A DNA stretch of 8,954 bases. It comes from Nitrospirota bacterium (GTDB taxonomy: Bacteria; Nitrospirota; Thermodesulfovibrionia; Thermodesulfovibrionales; SM23-35). The stretch is taken from the NCBI GenBank assembly GCA_016212245.1, contig JACRGU010000008.1, forward strand, positions 1-8,954, written 5' to 3'. Made by a program: the position numbers and the translations under genes. Shown here piece after piece: positions 4,385 to 8,954 of this stretch (position 1 is the stretch's first letter; each line of letters starts with the position of its first letter). The notes under the pieces were generated by a model. That model was not told where the DNA came from. It did not search any database and saw nothing but the letters and a program-made list of their open reading frames with translations.

Positions 4385-6691
4385 CTAATCAAAGTTAAGG
4401 TCTGAGGGTTCCTTCCTCTCCATAGTTGAAGAAGACGAAGAATATTGTTTCGGCTGTGTCCCTTCCTTAAAATACTCCTTTACAGCACCTGCCTCATTCC
4501 TCGATAGAAGCCCTGTTGCAGGGTCTACTGGATAAGTGACTATACCCTCAGGGAAAGAAAATTCTTCAGGTTCTCCATTCAGGACATTTTTCATGAAAGA
4601 CACCCAGATAGGAGATGCTGCACGTGCGCCTGTCTCCTGAGGGCCGAGAGGTCTCATATCATCAAAACCAACCCAGACAGCAGAGACTAAATCTGGAGTA
4701 TAGCCCACAAACCATGCGTCTCTGTATTCGTTTGTCGTCCCTGTCTTTCCGGCAACAGGCCTGCTGAGTGCCTTTGCCCTCCACCCTGTCCCGTATTTCA
4801 CAACATCCTCCATCATCGAGGTGATCAGGAATGCAGTCTGAGGACTTATAACCTGCTGCGCCTCTGGTTCATTGCTTTCAAGAACCCTCCCCTTTGAATC
4901 TGTGATATATTTAATCGCAATAGGTTTTACCTTCATACCGTTGCTTGCAAATACAGTGTAACATAAGGCAAGTTCCATCGGAGTAATGCTCATTGAACCG
5001 AGAGCAATACTGAGGTCTCTTGGCATCTCTCCCTGAAATCCTATAGCCCTTGCAAAGTCTATCACACTATTTACTCCGATTGACTCAACCAATTTTACTG
5101 TGACCACATTTCTCGAATAGGCCAATGCATCTCTCAGACGTGTTGGCCCATAAAATTTATGGTCATAGTTTTCAGGACTCCATTCACCTCTCGGGCCACC
5201 AGGATATGTCACAGGCTCATCCTGTATGATACTTGCAGGGGTAAAACCATGATCCATGGCAGATGCGTAGATAATCGGCTTGAATGCAGAACCTGGCTGA
5301 CGCTTTGCATATACAGCCCTGTTAAACTCGCTCTTTACAAAATCATATCCACCAATAATTACCCTGATGAATCCGGTATCTGGCTCCAGAGCGACCATTG
5401 CTCCCTCTACATCCGGTTCCTGCTCAAGCGAAAGACGGACATCTCTGCCACGTATACTTTTTATGCTCACCTTCACTATATCCCCTGATTTAAGTATCTG
5501 TGTCAACTTAAAATCTTTCAAAACCCTACGCGTGCCCTTCTTTGGATCAATAACATTTGAGGCCCATCTTGCATCCTCAATCGAAAGTCTCCCTATGATG
5601 CCTCTCGTCTTTATTAGGGCCTCCCTGTTGGTGACCTTAAGGACAAGTCCAGAAGAGATATCCTCTGGGTTTGTAACAACCCTGGTTGTAAGCTCCTTAC
5701 TCTTCATCTCTTTTTTAATATCTATATCTTTTTTATGTTCTAATGGTCCACGCCATCCTCTTCTTTTGTCAAGTTCCCTGAGTCCTTCCTGCAGCGCCTT
5801 CATAGCAGATAACTGTGCCCTTCTATCCAATGTTGTATATACCTTTAACCCTCCTTTATATACAGTTTCTTCACCGTACTTCTCTTCAAGATATTTTCTT
5901 ATGTATTCTATGAAGTAGTTATTTGCCTCTATTCCCCTTCTTACACTTGAAAGATAAATAGGCTGTTTTAATGCATTCTCTTTCTCGGACATTTTAATAT
6001 AGCCCTCTTCCTCCATGCGTGAAAGCACAATCTGCTGTCTCTCTTTGGCCTTTGTCAGGTCGTTGTATGGAGAATACAATGAAGGTGCCTTTATGAGACC
6101 TGCAATGAGTGCAGCCTCGGACAGGGTTATATCCTTTATTGATTTCCCAAAATATATCCTCGAAGCCATCTCAACGCCATATGCTCCATGACCAAAATAG
6201 ACCTTGTTCAGGTAGAGCTCGAGGATCTCTTTCTTATCTAAGTTCTTTTCCATCTTTATCGCAAGGGCTGCCTCCCTGAGCTTTCTTTTTAGAGTTTTCT
6301 CCGGCGTAAGGAACATCACCTTTGCGAGCTGCTGGGTTATTGTGCTTCCACCCTCCCTGAGCTCTACATAAAGAACGTCCTTTATAATCGCCCTCACTAT
6401 GGCAAGATAATCAATGCCTTTATGTCTCCAGAACCTTGAATCCTCAACCGCTATTACCGCATTTATCATGTGCTCTGGTATTCTATTTATGGGGACAAAT
6501 ATGCCTTTTTCTGCCTTAAGCTCTCCTATAAGGACATCGTCATCAGCATATATCTTTGTGCCTGTTGTTGGCTTATATTGCTTCAGCTCTTCAACAGATG
6601 GGATACCCCTGCTGATTGCAAAATAGCCTCCTGCAAAAGCTCCAGATGTAATCGAGAAAACTATCAGTATAATGATGAATTTTAGTTTCAC
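4385..6691 (-). CDS. mrcA: Class A penicillin-binding protein 1A (glycosyltransferase/transpeptidase)
   Basis: This 768-residue bifunctional enzyme polymerises lipid II and cross-links peptidoglycan in the periplasm, anchored by an N-terminal helix (residues 4-26). Glycosyltransferase 51 domain (about 45-235): 'EDSRFWRHKGID' with catalytic E83, 'GGSTITQQLAK' (114-124), and 'RKLREAALAIKME' with second glutamate E140. An OB-like insert (about 320-428) precedes the transpeptidase domain. Transpeptidase domain (about 430-700): nucleophile motif S468-A-F-K471, S526-R-N528, and K649-T-G-T652. The C-terminus is a short hydrophilic tail with five serines. All catalytic motifs are intact and the length suits PBP1A. 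The start is GTG at 6689-6691 with AGAGAGG at 6701-6707; no better ATG is near. It overlaps nothing, ends 8 bases before manB, and is divergent from the HD-domain gene. mrcA and ponA are both used for this family. Confidence 0.97.
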   Translation of the reverse strand: MKLKFIIILIVFSITSGAFAGGYFAISRGIPSVEELKQYKPTTGTKIYADDDVLIGELKAEKGIFVPINRIPEHMINAVIAVEDSRFWRHKGIDYLAIVRAIIKDVLYVELREGGSTITQQLAKVMFLTPEKTLKRKLREAALAIKMEKNLDKKEILELYLNKVYFGHGAYGVEMASRIYFGKSIKDITLSEAALIAGLIKAPSLYSPYNDLTKAKERQQIVLSRMEEEGYIKMSEKENALKQPIYLSSVRRGIEANNYFIEYIRKYLEEKYGEETVYKGGLKVYTTLDRRAQLSAMKALQEGLRELDKRRGWRGPLEHKKDIDIKKEMKSKELTTRVVTNPEDISSGLVLKVTNREALIKTRGIIGRLSIEDARWASNVIDPKKGTRRVLKDFKLTQILKSGDIVKVSIKSIRGRDVRLSLEQEPDVEGAMVALEPDTGFIRVIIGGYDFVKSEFNRAVYAKRQPGSAFKPIIYASAMDHGFTPASIIQDEPVTYPGGPRGEWSPENYDHKFYGPTRLRDALAYSRNVVTVKLVESIGVNSVIDFARAIGFQGEMPRDLSIALGSMSITPMELALCYTVFASNGMKVKPIAIKYITDSKGRVLESNEPEAQQVISPQTAFLITSMMEDVVKYGTGWRAKALSRPVAGKTGTTNEYRDAWFVGYTPDLVSAVWVGFDDMRPLGPQETGARAASPIWVSFMKNVLNGEPEEFSFPEGIVTYPVDPATGLLSRNEAGAVKEYFKEGTQPKQYSSSSSTMERKEPSDLNFD

Positions 6692-6708
6692 CTGAAAACA
6701 CCTCTCTA

Positions 6709-6717
6709 ATTATATCA
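6709..6717 (-). promoter_or_regulatory. Possible extended -10 promoter element upstream of mrcA
   Basis: On the minus strand TGATATAAT (6709-6717) is a perfect TGn plus TATAAT extended -10. No good -35 lies 16-18 bases upstream. Transcription from it would start near 6702, at or inside the mrcA ribosome-binding site, giving an almost leaderless message. An alternative further back is TTGTTT (6790-6795), 17 bases, GATACT (6767-6772). I cannot decide between them. Confidence 0.3.
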
Positions 6718-6784
6718 AATTTTACAAAAACTATTCCTGCGTGATGTACACCTTTGATAAATCAGTAGTATCTATGTAAAACGA

Positions 6785-6816
6785 CCTTGAAACAATAGCA
6801 TCTCAAGGCTTATTAT
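6785..6816 (+). promoter_or_regulatory. Putative promoter for the HD-domain/ribF pair, with overlapping inverted repeat
   Basis: TTGAAA (6787-6792) is followed after 18 bases by TATTAT (6811-6816); an overlapping TATAAA at 6814-6819 is a second -10 option. CCTTGA (6785-6790) and TCAAGG (6803-6808) form a 6-bp inverted repeat with a 12-base gap across the -35 and spacer, which could be an operator. The arms are short enough to occur by chance. Confidence 0.4.
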
Positions 6817-6847
6817 AAAATATAAAAAGTGGAAGGAAGTAACACAA

Positions 6848-7600
6848 TTGACTGATCTGGCTTACTCAAGGCTAAAACAAAGGGCCCTTAGAATTTCTGA
6901 GGCCTTAGGTACACCATCTTTTTATACCAATCATAAAAAGGAGATGCAGATATCTTCTGAATCTCTAAGGACAAATTCAATCCTGAAAAAATGCAGGTCC
7001 TATCTCGACGAATCTTTGATGGATCCAGGGCACGGGTTGGCCCATGCCGAGGCAGTAGCAGTAGACGCGGGAACCATCATACAGGTTGAGGGCAGAATTT
7101 ATAACCTGGACAGCACGATAGTAAGCAGGCTTATTATCTATGTACAAATAGCAGGACTCCTGCATGATATAAAACGCAAAGAAAAAGACCATACCATTGT
7201 TGGAGGTGAAGAAGCTAAAAGGATATTAAATGATTTTCAGATAGAAAGTCACTATAGACGATACATCGTAGCTGCTATCAGAAATCATGAGGCATTCAAA
7301 GAGGTTTTAGAATCTGAAGACGAAACAGCCGGGCTAATCAGTGATTCACTTTATGATGCGGATAAATTCAGGTGGGGACCTGATAACTTCACCACCACCC
7401 TATGGTTAATGTTGAATTCAACCAATGTGCCGATAGAAACATTGCATGAAAATTTTATGGGAAACATAAAATATATAGAAGGTATTAAGGATACCTTTCG
7501 CACCCAGACGGGTAAAAAATATGGTCCAGAAATCATAGACATGGGGATTGCAATCGGCCATGCTATTTATAAAGAGATGACGGATATGTTGGGTAAATAA
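6848..7600 (+). CDS. HD-domain protein, putative metal-dependent phosphohydrolase
   Basis: A 250-residue, probably cytoplasmic protein with no signal peptide or membrane helix. The metal ligands of the HD superfamily can be placed in order: a first histidine in 'PGHGLAHAEAVA' (H62 or H66), the HD doublet H106-D107 in 'IAGLLHDIKRKEKDH', a further histidine in 'IRNHEAF' (H147), and a closing aspartate in 'LYDADKFRWGPDN' (D170 or D172). Known HD proteins hydrolyse phosphomonoesters, phosphodiesters or nucleotides; the substrate here is not recognisable. The N-terminal 45 residues show no known domain. The start is TTG at 6848, supported by GGAAGGAAG at 6831-6839; the next in-frame ATG is at 6944, but the purine-rich site favours the TTG. 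ribF begins two bases after its stop, so the pair is probably one transcript and coupled in translation. Confidence 0.8.
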   Translation: MTDLAYSRLKQRALRISEALGTPSFYTNHKKEMQISSESLRTNSILKKCRSYLDESLMDPGHGLAHAEAVAVDAGTIIQVEGRIYNLDSTIVSRLIIYVQIAGLLHDIKRKEKDHTIVGGEEAKRILNDFQIESHYRRYIVAAIRNHEAFKEVLESEDETAGLISDSLYDADKFRWGPDNFTTTLWLMLNSTNVPIETLHENFMGNIKYIEGIKDTFRTQTGKKYGPEIIDMGIAIGHAIYKEMTDMLGK

Positions 7601-7602
7601 TT

Positions 7603-8520
7603 ATGCAATTGATAACAGACTTGAATGATATCTCAGGGAAATGCAAGGATAGTGTAGTCACACTCGGAAACTTCGATGGTCTGCACCTTGGTCATCAGGC
7701 ACTTGTAAAAATGGTGATAGACAGGGCAAAGGAGATCAACGGGACCAGCGTGGTAGTGACCTTTCACCCCCATCCCTTAAAGATATTAGCACCAGATAAG
7801 TGTCCACCTCTGATAAGCATCTATGAAGAGAAGATAACGCTATTTACAAACATGGGTGTTGATGTGCTTGTAAAAATTCCCTTTACCCTGGAGTTTGCAT
7901 CAAAGAGTCCGGGAGAGTTTGTAAAGGATATTTTATATGATTCCCTGAATGTAAAGGAGATCTTCGTCGGGCACAACTACCGCTTCGGAAGAGGACGTAA
8001 GGGGAATATAGAAAGATTAAAGGACCTCGGCGTAGAGTTAGGTTTCAGGGTAAACGAGATTGATTATATAGCAGTTAACGGCGAGGTTGTAAGCAGCACA
8101 AAGATAAGAAACCTGTTAAAAGATGGTGAGATTGAACACGCTGCAAAATTATTAGGAAGACCTTATGCTATCACTGGAATCGTTGTACAGGGAGATGGAA
8201 GGGGTAAGGCATTAGGATTCCCGACTGCCAATATTGTGCCAGAACATGAAATAATCCCTGCTAAGGGTGTATATGCAGTTAAGGTCTTTCTCAGGGGCCA
8301 GCACTATAACGGTATAGCTAACATTGGGTATCGCCCTACATTTGGCAAGGATATCCTGACCACCGAGGCTAATATCTTCGACTTAAATGAAGACATATAT
8401 GGAGAAAAAATTACCTTATATTTCATCCACAGGATCCGGGATGAAAAGAAGTTTCCCAGCGTAGATGCATTGGTTCAACAGATCAAGCTGGATGTAGAGG
8501 CAGCAAAAAACCACCTTTAA
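7603..8520 (+). CDS. ribF: Bifunctional riboflavin kinase/FAD synthetase
   Basis: This 305-residue cytoplasmic enzyme phosphorylates riboflavin to FMN and adenylates FMN to FAD. The N-terminal nucleotidyltransferase-fold FAD synthetase domain (about 14-180) shows 'GNFDGLHLGHQ' (22-32), 'TFHPHP' (53-58), 'GHNYRFGRGRKGN' (123-135) and 'SSTKIR' (164-169). The C-terminal riboflavin kinase domain (about 183-303) shows 'GDGRGKALGFPTAN' (197-210) with the PTAN motif, 'PAKGVYAV' (219-226), and probable catalytic base E256 in 'TTEANIFD'. Length and both domains match standard bacterial RibF. The ATG is two bases after the HD-domain gene stop and has only a weak ribosome-binding site (GGG in TTGGGTAAA), which suggests coupling to translation of the upstream gene. 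No FMN riboswitch is visible upstream. It converges on icd with eight bases between stops. Confidence 0.97.
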   Translation: MQLITDLNDISGKCKDSVVTLGNFDGLHLGHQALVKMVIDRAKEINGTSVVVTFHPHPLKILAPDKCPPLISIYEEKITLFTNMGVDVLVKIPFTLEFASKSPGEFVKDILYDSLNVKEIFVGHNYRFGRGRKGNIERLKDLGVELGFRVNEIDYIAVNGEVVSSTKIRNLLKDGEIEHAAKLLGRPYAITGIVVQGDGRGKALGFPTANIVPEHEIIPAKGVYAVKVFLRGQHYNGIANIGYRPTFGKDILTTEANIFDLNEDIYGEKITLYFIHRIRDEKKFPSVDALVQQIKLDVEAAKNHL

Positions 8521-8523
8521 AAT

Positions 8524-8544
8524 AGTCATTAGTCATTAGTCATT
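8524..8544. repeat. Three-unit 7-bp tandem repeat at the ribF/icd convergence
   Basis: Three perfect AGTCATT units cover the gap between the converging genes and the 3' end of icd. On the icd strand the repeat (AATGACT) encodes the final residues M-T-N-D and provides the TAA stop. No hairpin terminator is visible at this junction. Confidence 0.95.
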
Positions 8545-8954
8545 TTGTCTGCGACTGCATCAATGAATTCTTCGGTAAGTGCATATTTCTCCACAGGCGG
8601 CTCTGCAATCAGTTTTAAGTCCTTCGTCATAACACCACCTTCAATAGTATCTATGACAGCCTTTTCTAAGGTCCTTGCAAACCTTACAACTTCTGGGGTG
8701 CCATCCAGTTCCCCGCGCTTAGCAATTGCCCCGGCCCATGCAAAAATAGAGGCAACCGAGTTGGTAGAGGTTGGGTTTCCTTTTAAGTACTCACGATAAT
8801 GCCGCATCACAGTGCCATGAGCTGCTTCATACTCATATTTTCCATCAGGGGATAACAGGACGGAGGTCATTAGCCCTAAGCTGCCGAACCCTGAGGCAAC
8901 CATATCAGACATTACATCACCGTCATAGTTCATGCACGCCCAGAGCATACCACC
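8529..8954 (-). CDS. icd: NADP-dependent isocitrate dehydrogenase (eukaryote-like homodimeric type), C-terminal 141 residues (partial)
   Basis: The frame is open to the right edge, so the N-terminal two thirds are missing. The segment 'ACMNYDGDVMSDMVASGFGSLG' matches the metal-site region of the eukaryote-type homodimeric NADP-IDH, with aspartates of GDV-x-SD equivalent to human IDH1 D275 and D279. 'AAHGTVMRHYR' holds the Arg-His pair equivalent to human R314/H315, which grips the 2'-phosphate of NADP, so NADP rather than NAD is expected. 'TSTNSVASIFAW' and 'ETIEAG'-like 'DTIEGGVMTKDL' follow as in that family. The enzyme interconverts isocitrate and 2-oxoglutarate plus CO2 in the cytoplasm. 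The last residues and the stop come from a 7-bp tandem repeat. This family is distinct from E. coli Icd. Catalytic Tyr/Lys residues encoded upstream cannot be checked. Confidence 0.95.
   Translation of the reverse strand, partial: GGMLWACMNYDGDVMSDMVASGFGSLGLMTSVLLSPDGKYEYEAAHGTVMRHYREYLKGNPTSTNSVASIFAWAGAIAKRGELDGTPEVVRFARTLEKAVIDTIEGGVMTKDLKLIAEPPVEKYALTEEFIDAVADKMTND

Noticed and set aside
5367..5918. Open frame of 183 codons on the plus strand
   Set aside because: It is antisense to the central part of mrcA, whose catalytic motifs are intact on the other strand. Its translation is serine-rich low-complexity sequence with no recognisable domain and no ribosome-binding site.
6692..6847. 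FMN riboswitch or other structured leader upstream of the HD/ribF pair
   Set aside because: The 156-base divergent gap is too short and AT-rich, and lacks the conserved GC-rich stems of the RFN element. Only promoter-like boxes and a 6-bp inverted repeat are visible.

Overview
The window looks like a chromosomal stretch from a moderately AT-rich, probably anaerobic or microaerophilic Gram-negative-type bacterium. Three traits point that way: a four-subunit pyruvate:ferredoxin oxidoreductase, the F-type ATP synthase Fo genes atpB-atpE standing apart from any F1 genes, and a class A penicillin-binding protein of proteobacterial/Nitrospirota type. I lean towards Nitrospirota or a deltaproteobacteria-like lineage, but that is inference from gene content and style only. 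No phage, transposase, CRISPR array, tRNA or rRNA is visible. No gene-free stretch exceeds 300 bases; the longest gap is about 190 bases (1038-1230).

Layout. Positions 1-1037 (minus) hold porC-porD-porA, in gamma-delta-alpha order with porA running off the left edge, preceded by a sigma70-type promoter. Positions 1176-2362 (minus) hold the compact unit promoter-atpB-atpE-terminator. Divergent from it, at 2471-2914 (plus), is a small regulator joining a MerR-type DNA-binding domain to a seven-cysteine 'two-CW' tail. It converges on a minus-strand pair at 2928-6691: a class A PBP (mrcA-like) followed after 8 bases by an AlgC/ManB-type phosphomannomutase/phosphoglucomutase. Divergent from mrcA is a plus-strand pair at 6848-8520, an HD-domain putative phosphohydrolase and ribF (riboflavin kinase/FAD synthetase). 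ribF converges on the 3' end of a eukaryote-like NADP-dependent isocitrate dehydrogenase (minus, running off the right edge).

How the parts fit. Por and Icd are central-carbon redox enzymes (ferredoxin-linked pyruvate/acetyl-CoA interconversion and NADP-linked isocitrate/2-oxoglutarate interconversion). AtpB/AtpE form the ion channel of the ATP synthase. MrcA polymerises and cross-links peptidoglycan, and the mutase makes sugar-1-phosphates for envelope polysaccharides. RibF supplies FMN and FAD. These are housekeeping modules; no new multi-gene system is evident.

The less ordinary content is (a) the MerR/two-CW regulator sharing a 143-base divergent region with atpB; (b) short tandem repeats with A(G/C)TCA-like cores: an eight-unit 7-bp array inside the mutase gene that adds a 7-residue-periodic peptide, a three-unit array forming the 3' end and stop of icd, and a degenerate 9-bp array upstream of porC; and (c) several strong inverted repeats, including a hairpin between porD and porA and one spanning the merR/mutase convergence.
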